From Pristionchus mayeri (Eukaryota; Nematoda; Chromadorea; Rhabditida; Neodiplogasteridae): a DNA stretch of 64,000 nucleotides. The notes under the pieces are model-generated. The model did no database searches. It saw only the letters and a program-made list of their open reading frames with translations, and was not told where the DNA came from. Shown here piece after piece: positions 36,766 to 46,932 of this stretch; positions within the stretch are counted from its first letter, which is position 1, and each line of letters opens with the position of its first letter. The translations under genes and the position numbers were made by a program. Where the stretch lies: assembly GCA_036245805.1 (NCBI GenBank), contig BTRK01000001.1:38452995-38516994 (forward strand), read 5' to 3'.

Positions 36766-36953
36766 GCTGCTGATGCTGCTCGCAGTGGTTCTTGAACGCC
36801 GATGCCAATCAACATTTATAGTCGCACTTTTTGCAATTATACTTGTGCATGCCATTGTGAACGAATCGGATGTCACGAGTGAGATCGCTCTGTAAATGTA
36901 AATTATCCTCTAATGACCGCCCAGCCCGCTATTCGGTGGGGTTCAACCGGCAC

Positions 36954-37123
36954 AAGGTCGGATACCGTCGGAGAGGATGATAATAAAAAATGGACCATTC
37001 TGTAGAACTCTAACAGTAGGTTCCCAAAGTCCCGAAAATGATTTTGTGAAAATTCTTCAGAAGGGTCCGTTTTTTGGCTATCATCCAGTAGGATATCATC
37101 CGACAGTGATCATCCAACCTAGT
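36954..37123. mobile_element. Foldback MITE, ACTAGGTCGGATG family, copy 3
   Basis: AAGGTCGGATACCGTCGG at the left and CCGACAGTGATCATCCAACC at the right, with the same TTCTGTAGAAC and TTCAGAAGGGTCC inner words. In the intron before the last exon of gene E. Confidence 0.7.
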
Positions 37124-38355
37124 GCCGGTTCAGCAACTGCGTCTTCACCACTACGCAGCACACTAATTCACAATCACTTACGAAAGTTGTTAAAAAAACT
37201 CTCTTTCTACGCCGATCAATTTTACAATTCGGTAAGACACTAAAGCCATGCAGCCTTATGTGCGAAAGGAGAGAGTCATCAACATCCAAGAAAAGTATTG
37301 TTTTTTAAAATATTTTTTTAAAATGCAGATATAGATTATTGAAGATCAGTTGTAATTAGAATGACAGATTTACACTTTTTGCGAAGCTCGATGTACATGA
37401 TGGACCGACTCTGCACTTGAACGGTCGCTCTCCTGAAAATGATAAATTATGCAAAATGAAGTTGACAATCGTCATTAGAATGCAAAACTACCCTAGAAAC
37501 CTTATTATTGAAAAATCGCTGTGTCAACGATTGTTTGAAGCTGACAAGTACGGCGTCATATGGAAAAGAATACAAAATATGAAATACTTGCAGATCCATG
37601 GAATTATAACCTTGGTTCGACATAAAATAGTCGAGTTCGTGAAAATGCCTGAACATTCTAATCGAAATCGACTGATCGACCGAGTTCCTTGCAAACATCA
37701 TGATGGTGTCATTTTTCTAATTGTTCCACTTAGCTTTGCTATCCGGGTATTCGTAAGATAAGATAATTACCAACTTGGCGGTAAAAACTATGGGCCAGTG
37801 TGATGAACCATGTACAATTAAACCTAATCGACCCCACCGACGACGGACCTCCGAATCATGCCCCCTCCCACTCGACACTATTGTGCTATTCGATTTTTCT
37901 CGGAAAAAATAATGAATAAATGAATGAATGGTAAACAAAGTACCAGTGTGCGTGCGGATGTGCTCTATCAGATTGTATCGTCTATTAGTGGCGTAAGAGC
38001 AGGTATCGCACTCGTGAAGTTCGACTCGTTTGCGAGGAGTGCCTGAGGAAGAAATTAATTGAGGAATTAATTAGTAATTAATTTTCTGACTTTCTCGTAT
38101 TTGCATGATCTCTCGCTTTCAAGCAAAAAGAGAAGGGTGAGAAATGTATCATTTGGTAATAATTTTGCATCGAATATAAAGTATTAACGCATATATTTCT
38201 GACTTTTGCAACGTTTTCCAACTCCAGAAACGCGGGCTTTGCGATAGTTCTTGGGAGTTGCAGAGGTAGGAGCAGGCTTGGGAGTATCGTCAGTATCGCC
38301 TCCTTCCTTGTGAGAGGGCGGGACAGATACGCGCTTGCGTTTCGCTCGCTATAAT

Positions 38356-38450
38356 GGAGTAATGGTCTGATTCTCTTCAGTTTGCACGCTCTCTCGCCGG
38401 TCAGAGAGGCGAGAGAGCGTATAAACTGAAGAGAGTCAGACGATTGCTCC
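38356..38450. mobile_element. Foldback element with CTCTCTCGCC core
   Basis: Arms GTCTGATTCTCTTCAGTTT and AAACTGAAGAGAGTCAGAC around ACGCTCTCTCGCCGGTC. The core resembles the hAT-like element at 31417-31528. Target duplication not clear. Gene E intron. Confidence 0.7.
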
Positions 38451-38480
38451 TACAATGACATGAGCAAGGATAGGCATTAG

Positions 38481-38583
38481 AGTTCTAGAAATGATACCAC
38501 GGTCTCTTCATTCTATGCACTCTCTCGCCTATCGGTCTAGAGAGTGTGTGGAATGAAGAGAGCGTCGTATCATTTCTCGAACT
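38481..38583. mobile_element. Second foldback element with CTCTCTCGCC core
   Basis: Arms AGTTCTAGAAATGATAC and GTATCATTTCTCGAACT enclose GCACTCTCTCGCC. It sits 30 bp from the previous foldback in the same intron of gene E. Confidence 0.7.
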
Positions 38584-40213
38584 ATAAGGCATGCGGCAAA
38601 CGCGCTCATATTAGATAAGATACTTGATTTATCAATATTTATTTTTTGCTGATTTATAAGTTGCATTTATTGGTAACCCGTTTTCCAGTATGTTCCTTCT
38701 CTGCCTCATCTCTTGAAACAATGGCATGATGGTTCGAAGCCTGGTCGCTTTCCACTATGGGGGTTGACTGAAATTCTGACCTCAATTTGCTCTTCACAAT
38801 TTCGAAATTAAAAACAACTGCGTAATGAAAAGAATTATTTCTGGTAGAATACAAAACAATCGAGAAAAATTTCCAATGAGTGACTTACGACTTGTTGTAG
38901 TTGGAAACTGACTACATCGTTAGAGTTCGCCTCATCCTTAATGCTGCCGTTGAGTTCAAATCCTTCAAGGCGTTGGTCGTGTCGAAACATTTCCAGGTTC
39001 TCGCCGTGCATTTCCTTAAAACGGGTGATATCCAGCATGTTCTGTATACAACATTCCCAAAATGTCGCATCGATCACAAAACCAGCGGTGGCTATACTTC
39101 TCTAGCATACATTCGAAATATTTTTAGTTTTCATAAGGAAAAATAAGGCTCCCTTCTCACCGGCTGTTCATTCACGGAATTACCGAGAGCAGAAAAGTTG
39201 GACGAGTTTTGAGACATGTCGTTATCGATATCAATCTCCTGAACATGGTTTCAGAAATTATATTCACTCTACCTGTCGAGAGAATGCGCAAAACAAAAAG
39301 GCGGTAACACGAATTTGGGACTCTAGCTGGTAAGTGAACTTTAAATACTAACGTATTCATCCTTAGGTTCGATGAGAAATGAATTTGCAACGATTGGATC
39401 GGGATTAGCATTCCTCTCGAGCAAAGCTACCTTATCCTGAAATAAAATAAAAAATAAAAGGTATGATAGTATGATCTTTATGATGTATTTTAGCATACCT
39501 ATTCTGACGCTCACCTCGAGTTCTTGGATCCTCTTCATTTTGTCTGTCTCTCTTTCGCTGAGGACATCGACCATCGAACCCAGTGCCTCCACAATATCGT
39601 AGAGCACTGCACGATGAGCGTTCGCAAATTTATTTTCTCTGAAATTATTATACTTTTCTAAGTTTATGGACAAATTAACATTGTATCGCCATAGGCGTTA
39701 GAGCAATACATATTTTTCAAATAAAAAATAAACGCACTCCTGATTGTCCTTCTTCTTCGAGAATTCTCGATCGTGCTCCAATAATTCGCTAAACTCGCGA
39801 ACGCTCTGAAATCATATAAAATGCTATACCCCCTCTATATTTCCATGTTATGATGATGATTATGATACTTTCGTGATGTGGAATTTCACATTTCTCAACA
39901 GGACGCGACTACTCCATGTGAGTGTATGACCATCCGAAAATCAGTCAAGTAATTCGAAAGATGCCTGATTTTCCAATCCATTGTTGACTGCGATCTCGAT
40001 CAGATCGTATGATTTAGCAACGACTCGGCCGATTCGATCAGTCTTCGCTATGGTATTCGCCTGGAGAAAAAAACGTGTTATTCAATTGAATTTCACAAAC
40101 AAATGTGCTTCATGTGGGAGAGAAAATCGTGTTTTGTATAAATGTTACAGCAATTAACTAACGTTCATCCTCCATTTGTCGAGAGCACTTGGCAGCAGCT
40201 GGCGGCGATTCAT

Positions 40214-40740
40214 TTCTATTGAGAATTACAAAATATAGGCGTAAAAATATGAATTTAAGAATTTTACAACAATGATATTTATTGCGAGAACAGATACGCC
40301 AATTAATGAGCGGATTCAAATGAAAATGGAGTGGCGTCCTTAGAGTCATTCTTGTGCGGGATAAGTGGTTAGAATTTGCCGTACCACGCTCCATATTATG
40401 AAGGAGGAGTGCCAGAGGGGAAGAATCAAATACAGATTTAGTTTGAATAAGCCATCCGTTGCCAGTATGTGGTTGGCTTTTGACGGTCCTGGCTTTGATC
40501 CCTTTTTGGCGGTCCTGGCTCTGGTCCTGGGCTTGTTTTTTTGACGGAGTAATTTTATGAAAATATACATAGAGTGAGAAACGTCAGAGTAACATAAGAT
40601 ATAATGATGCCTGACATCATATTTTCATTGAATAAATATTATCATATTTTGAAAAGAAAACATTTTCTACTACTTCCGGATAATTGCAAGCACATTGCAA
40701 GCACATTGCTTCTGGATGAATTTGTTACTATGTAGAAAAA
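40214..40740. other. Space upstream of gene E
   Basis: A+T-rich, with no gene seen. A short imperfect direct repeat built on GGTCCTGGCT lies near 40484-40530. Confidence 0.45.
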
Positions 40741-41390
40741 AGACAAAACGTCTGTCTGTCAGTGGGTATGTCTGTCTGTCTGTCCGTAATGCTTGTTTTT
40801 CGCGAATATCTCGGCTCAAAATCATCGCCCAGACCCCGCACAGGTACCATTGTGACCGCCTTGCTCACCGCTATCTTTGCCATATCTTACCTCATCACTA
40901 TGCAATATGACGCAATCGATATTTCGCAATATGTCGTAATTTTCGTTTTTCGCACATATTTCGTTTCAAACGCATCGTCCAGATCCCGAACCGATCCCGG
41001 ACCAATCGACTTCCCAGAGTGAGCTCTTTCAAAATTTGGTATTACATCATCATTATGCAATATGATGCAATAATCGTTTTTCACCCATATCTTGCTTCAA
41101 AGTGGTCGCCCTGACCCCGGACCTTGACCATTAGACACCCCAGAGTGAGTTCTTTCAAAAATTTGATATTACATCATCATTATGCAAAAGAATGCAATAA
41201 TCGTTTTTCGCACATATCTCGGTTCAAAGTGGTCGCCCTGACCCCGGACCTTGACCATTAGACACCCCAGAGTGAGTTCTTTCAAAATTTTATATTACGT
41301 CATCATTATGTAATATGATGCAATAATGGTGTTTTCGTCAATATCTCGCTTCAATGTGTTCGCCCCGACCTCCGACCTTGACCAATCCCA
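40741..41390. repeat. Tandem repeat array, unit about 125 bp
   Basis: After a GTCT microsatellite (40750-40790), units beginning CGTTTTTCGC and ATATCTCG follow one another from about 40798, 40943, 41070, 41200 and 41330. Each has a word like GTCGCCCTGACCCCGGACC, then CAGAGTGAGTTCTTTCAAAA and a CATCATTATGCAATATGATG segment. The middle units are the most alike, the outer ones more diverged. No coding role seen. Confidence 0.8.
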
Positions 41391-41394
41391 TCTT

Positions 41395-41975
41395 TTTTCG
41401 GCTCGCCCGAGGCCTCACGAGCATTTTACAACTTTTTAAGCAGGCTCTTACCAGTCGTTTACAATTATTTGCATGGTCCACTGACATTCCATGCGGTTTT
41501 TTAAGCAAAAATGCTTCCCAACCTGCTCTCATCCCCCGCAGCGTGAGCCTTTTACAACGTTTTAAGCAGGCTCTCACCAGTCGTTTACAATTATTTGCAT
41601 GGTCCACTGACATTCCATGCGGTTTTTTAAGCAAAAATGCTTCCCAACCTGCTTTCATCCCCCGCAGCGTGAGCCTTTTACAACGTTTTAAGCAGGCTCT
41701 CACCAGTCGTTTACAATTATTTGCATGGTCCACTGACATTCCATGCAGTTTTTCCATGCGGAAAAATGCTTCCCAACCTGCTCTCATCCCCCGCAGCGTG
41801 AGCGTTGTGAAAGGCTCGTGAGGCCGAGGGCGATCCGAAAAAGTTGGGATGGGGCGAAGCGAAAAAGTTGGGATGGGGCGAAGCCCCATCCCAACTTTTT
41901 TCGGATCGCCCGAGTCCTCACGAGCCTTTTACAACGTTTTAGGCAGGCCAGTCTCATTCAACTTTTGTCTTGAAC
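41395..41975. repeat. 126-bp tandem triplication flanked by inverted repeats
   Basis: Units start with TTTTACAAC at 41424, 41550 and 41676, exactly 126 bp apart. The third has a small change (TTTCCATGCGG instead of a T/AAGC run). Since 126 is divisible by 3, the array is open as 42-residue repeats on both strands, which explains the long ORFs there. It is bracketed by GGCCTCACGAG (near 41411) and CTCGTGAGGCC (near 41815), and to the right by a palindrome of GGGATGGGGCGAA with its complement. No domain recognised; I treat it as a repeat, not a gene. Confidence 0.85.
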
Positions 41976-42317
41976 ATATAACCCAACTATCACGCTAGTT
42001 TGAAATTATAGATAACATTTTTTTAAAGTACGTTATCCAAAATTTATCGGATATACAAAAGCATTAAGAACGCACTGTTGCATAATATGTTGATTGCATC
42101 TACAGATGCGAGTTGCAAACGATGTGAATGGGTTATGAAATGAAGCCGTCAAAAATGTATTTAACGTGGCCATATTTATCATGTCGGGAACACGTCAAAA
42201 AATGATATCCGAAATAAATACAAAAAGAAAAAGAATTATGATAACTGAAGAGCGTATACCACAATATTAATTAGTCCTGGCTCGTGAATTAGAAATCAAC
42301 TGTTATTATTGCCTCGG

Positions 42318-45300
42318 TCAATGCTTCTCAATGGCCGCGTGATCAATGAGCGCCGCAAGAGTTCCGAAAGTTTTCTGGCACGTTTTGCACTGTTTGTGCG
42401 TATCAGTGAGGTGTCTGTTGAAATTCCCCTGAAAAGATAATACTAATAGCATAATATTCGTTTTTCTTGTTATAATTATAATTAAATTAATGCTGATGAG
42501 TGATATTGTAACTATTAATATTTGTGTTCGAAGTAAGAAACTCGGCTACCGTCCATTAGACTATTTCACTTTTTATGTTATAATTGAAAATATTGAAATT
42601 CAAATTTGACCTTTTGGCTGAAACTCGTTGAGCATGAAGAAACGGGACACTTGAATGGGCGTTCACCTACAATTCAAAATACCCCATTATGTTCTTACAT
42701 TGTCAAATCAACGCTTTCTATTATGCATGTTCACTATTCTAAGAAACGTGAAACCTCCGACTCGTTATTCTACCCACTCTCTAGGCCAATAGAGCGTAGA
42801 GAGTGCATAGACTAAAGAGACAATATGATTGCTTTTATCTGACTACAGTCTTCCGTCAATTTTTCGGGAATACAAATAAAATTACCAGTGTGGGAGCGCA
42901 TGTGGACGACCAGATTCGCCTTTGACGCTGCGACATGAGCACATCTGTTGCATTTGAGACTGCTGGCGACTGTTCGAGGAGTGTCTACAAGACATTTTTT
43001 TCGTTTCGAACAATTTATTGGTGACCAATTTTCATTAAGGGTTGCGATACGGTAGAAAAAAATGAGAACATTAATTTCGTTTATCACAATTTTTATTTGA
43101 TTAGGTAGACTTACTGTTGATGAGAGATGTAGCAGACGTGTCTGCTCGAAGAGTACGCGCTTTCTTTTTAGCACTGCCTGAAAAAGATTTTTTAAAAATT
43201 AAACAAGCTTTGAAAAATTTCCCAGCATAAACGGCCGAGTTAGAGAGACGAAACTCTTCCGTAATTCAACCGGTCGAGAAAATATGAGAACCGAATACAC
43301 CGTGACGATAATTTCGAAATGAAGGCGCTTCTGCGCAATTCCGGACAATATATAGGGAGGCTAATGGTTTATCATTACCATTCTCGAGTAGTGTAGGTAA
43401 GCGACCTCTACACTGGACTAGACACGTTGGTGAGCTATCGGATAGTATCTTTTGTAAAAAATGCAGGCAATATTTAAATACATTTTAAAGGTTGTCCGGG
43501 ATTGTGCAGAAGCGCCGAAATGAAATATGCGTACTGCTATTGCGGAGTGGAATAGCTGCTCCTGCTGCAGAGATTCTGCCCGTGCGCTGCGTTGCAGCAG
43601 TTGAGGCCGCCTGATCTTTGATCGTTTGCTAAACGAATCTTTGAATCATTTGGGGAGAATTTGGTGAGAATCATTAGGGCTGAGTATTGTTCAGACGTTA
43701 TCCTAGTAGCATGCATAACGTACTCTCAGCAAATAGTGATCTTCCAAAGGACAAACTTCACGTACAAACACAAAAGTTTCCCAGATCGTAGATTTTTTAA
43801 CTCAATTAATCGCTACCCTCTAACGGTTGATTAAGCTGTTGTATTTGGAAAATGCGAACCTTCCTGCATGTAGCCTTTGACTCTGCCGCATCGTTTGGCA
43901 CAGTAGTGGCATTTTGTCTAATTATCTGTTCTCCTCTATCCATAAATTGACTGAAATTAACTCATTTCCTGTAATACAGTGGGATCTCTGATCGAAATTC
44001 TTACCCCATTCCATCCTTTAGTTCTTCGCCAAAAGATCCTGCCTGAAAAGTTATTGAAAATTATATAAATATAAATGTTCGATACTGCCCAAAACATATG
44101 ATCGAAATATGATATGAGACTTACCGGGATTCTGATTAAATCGTAATCATCAGCCTCATCCTTAATGTTGAGTGCAAACTCGTTCATAGACTGGTCTTGT
44201 CCATCCGTTTCCATGTATTCATCGAGCGAGTCCTCAAAATCTCGTATGTGATTCATGTTTGAATTTTTACTTTGATATATTTTGACAATCCCTTTGCGAT
44301 GTGATCGACACGTAATATAATGAACAATTTAGCGAATGTATAACAGATTATTTAGGTAAGCATATACGAAGAGCCATCTTACCTGTTCGTGCATTAAATT
44401 CTCTAGAGCAGCAGGCTGTGAAGAGTTGAGGGCCGCAATTTCGTTCATATGAGGCATATGAATCTCCTGTAAAAGTAACTCGTAGGCCAAATTACAGGTC
44501 AGGAAACGACATGTCTTCATTTTAAACACTTTCTCGCAACAACTAGTGCTAGAAATGATGAAACAAAACAATCTTCGGGTCTTGCAGCTCACCGGTTCCT
44601 CCTTTGGCTCGATGAGAAATCGGCCGTTGAACACGGGTTTGGGATTGGCTTTCCTTTCAAACGAATCGAGCTGCTCCTGGAATTATTTGAATGCTTAATT
44701 AATGGCTCAGTTTCAGCCACATCAATCGATTGAACAGTCATCACGACTACGTTAGGTGTTGATGTTTTTCGGCGAGGCCGACTACTGTTCCAATATCAAT
44801 GTAGATTTAAACAACAAGAAATGGCAAAATGTATTTAATATTTTTATTCAAATATTCTGATTATTGTGCGCTCACCTTGAGTTCTTGGTTGTCTTTTATT
44901 TTCTCCTTCATTTCCTGCATTTCCTTCATTGTTTCGGTCCATTTCTCGCTGAGAATGTCGACCATCGACCCGAATGCCTCGACAACCTCGTACCCCGTTC
45001 GCGAGGCGCGTGAGTGGCTTTAATCACACTAAAATTACACTTTTTTATGGTGATGCGTTAGTCAAAGTAACGAAAGTCAAAGGTACTGCCTTCACAATGA
45101 AATCACTGAAATCTTATTCTACGGACTTATTTTCTAATGTTCACTTGTGCTATCCAAATCTCAAGTAGACTCATGAATCAAGAAAACAGGTATATTGTAA
45201 ACTCACTCTTGGCTGTCCTTCTTCTTCGCGAATTCTCGATCGTTCTCCAGCAGTTCGTTGAATTCGCGCACTCTCTGCAATCGATAGAAACCATATCGAA

Positions 45301-45831
45301 TTTCATTCGAAAGCGTTCTCAATAGACATCCACCTTACGGGGGAAAGGTGGCGTGTCATCGCTTTATATGCACAGTCAAAATATGAGAAAATGTTGGCCA
45401 ATATCTACTCACTCAAAGGGGCGAGGTTGTGTGTAACTAAGCAATTTACTGTTGAAAGAAGTCATGCCCATGCAATTGAAAAGTTATGGGTTGGGATAAA
45501 AGCTGGGTACAAAATTAGATCTAATTAAATAATTATCTTTGCTACCTCGTCGCCAAGTCCAGCGCTAATAGCAGCGTCGATCAGATCGTACGATCTAGCG
45601 ACGACGCGACCAATTCGATCCATCTTGGCGATGTTATTTGCCTAGAAAATACGAAATTGATTATTCAATAGCATTTTACGGATGGAACGTTCATGTCAAC
45701 GAGTATGAGAGATCAATAATCAGAACAAGCACGAATAGAAATTACCCTGTATACAAGTAGATATTGAACGAGGGACTCACATTCATTCTCAATTTGTCGA
45801 GTGAGCTTGAGAGCAGCTCTTGGCGATTCAT
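42318..45831 (-). pseudogene. C2H2 zinc-finger family gene F, with a frameshift in exon 4
   Basis: Recognisable exons: 45781-45831, 45546-45641, 45208-45275, 44876-45028, 44593-44676, 44383-44466, about 44125-44257, 43116-43177, 42886-42984, 42611-42666, 42318-42428. Starts MNRQELLSSSLDKLRMN. Exon 4 is 153 nt where the family phase needs a length of 1 mod 3, and its homology changes frame near 44990 (HAPRE in one frame, YEVVEAFGSMVDIL in the next): a one-base loss. The acceptor before exon 7 lacks AG (TTCAAACATG against TTATACAG in the paralogue). Exon 8 could not be placed (a short piece at 44005-44042 is possible). IEPKEEP and NIKDEADD motifs persist. The fingers are intact: CNRCAHVA...HMRSHTG, FKCPVSSC...HLTDTH, CKTCQKTF...HAAIEKH. 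Probably a pseudogene, or a real gene with an assembly error. Confidence 0.68.
44722..44800. repeat. SINE-like dispersed repeat, diverged copy
   Basis: Shares CAGCCAC, TCGATTG and GGCGAGGCCGACTACTG words with the family at 17360. In an intron of gene F. Confidence 0.5.
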
Positions 45832-46932
45832 TCCCACAACCTTGAAATTATTAATTGTATGAAAAAATATTAATTATGGCGGGAGCAAATGGAACAATAC
45901 TTGAGCTGAAAGAACAGGGGTTGGAGTCGTTTGAGGGCGAGAAAAGGCAGAGAATAATGCGCGGGAGATGTAGATTTCCGTCAAACGCGACTGGACTTCC
46001 AAATGTATGTTGCCTCCTCATTCTACACACTCTCTCAGTGTCATCCGATGTTAGGAGGGTAGGACACTGGATGAGTCTCAATGTAGATCGGATGCGAATC
46101 AACCCTGTGGCAGGGATTAAAGAACGATCTGTTTAAATAAACCATAGATGTTGTGCAATTGCATAATGCTAAATAGTTCACTTTAATCATATTGGTTACA
46201 ATAAATTTCTGCCTTAAAATTAGAGAGTTTCACAATACCATGTCGATTCATGAAATGTTTTCTGTAAAATCTTATTTTGATGAGATTTGTACACAACAAT
46301 ACTGATTCATAAGTTTTAAGTGTGAAAAACTGGAAAATAGACAAATAAGCAAAACGATCAAGTGGGTTGTGAGGCATTTTTGTTATCACTGTACATATCA
46401 GCGATGTTTAAAATAGATAAAATTAACTTGTATGAGAAATGACAGAGAGCTCGAAAAATGAGCGTTTGTGTCACGCCCGATCACAATACTTCTTCTTCTT
46501 GTCAATTATTCAGACCATGAACGGCTGAGTTGGCTGAAGTACATCTGCCAATGGCTCTCATTTTATGACTTGCATGTAATGGCACTAGACCGGATGAGAA
46601 CTATGACGTCATGATCTATCAAAGGCGGCATGGCGTCATAGGTCTCATCCGACATAGTACCCATTTAATGGATAGTTGTGTTTGTTCTTAAAAAAATGCT
46701 CACATCACTGCTAGTATCTCGCCTTTGAGTGGCAATAAATCCCTTGACGACGTTGCTACGTTCGAATCGACCGTGACGAGAGTATGATGAGAGGAGCAAG
46801 GAAGCAATAGTAAGGAACAATCTGAAGTGAATCAGTAAGATGAGTTAGGCTCATAACCATAACAACAATAACAATAACAACAGAACCATAACTAACAATA
46901 ACAAGCCAAAACAACCACAACATAGCTACCAA
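45832..46932. other. Space between the chemoreceptor gene and gene F
   Basis: Contains a short foldback MITE (46583-46658) and an AAC/AATAAC-rich microsatellite at about 46856-46920. ORFs in 45850-46140 lack codon structure or homology. No gene seen. Confidence 0.5.
46583..46658. mobile_element. Short foldback MITE, CACTAGG family
   Basis: CACTAGACCGGATGAGAACT at the left, GGTCTCATCCGACATAGT at the right, inner TATGACGTCATG. Confidence 0.7.

Larger units (their letters stand above)
36809..40213 (-). pseudogene. C2H2 zinc-finger family gene E, damaged at the 3' end
   Basis: Exons 1-10 are intact in frame: 40163-40213, 39965-40060, 39738-39805, 39515-39638, 39353-39436, 39161-39238, 38889-39041, 38678-38767, 38189-38348, 37944-38042. 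They encode the family N-terminus (MNRRQLLPSALDKWRMN), IEPKDEY, SIKDEAND (psi-K-x-E), AKRKRVS and one good finger (CDTCSYAT...HIRTHTG). Exon 2 uses a GC donor (CAG|GCATCT) with a poor consensus. Exon 11 (about 37376-37432) has its GT one base out of the phase used by all paralogues. Exon 12 (to 36889) has Asp in place of the first His of finger 2 (LTRDIRFVH) and reaches TGA at 36809 inside finger 3; similarity continues in another frame to about 36766. A one-finger product might still be made. Likely a decaying member. Confidence 0.72.

Noticed and set aside
41338..41889. Long ORFs on both strands as protein-coding genes
   Set aside because: They are explained by a 126-bp tandem repeat; both strands are equally open and no domain is visible.
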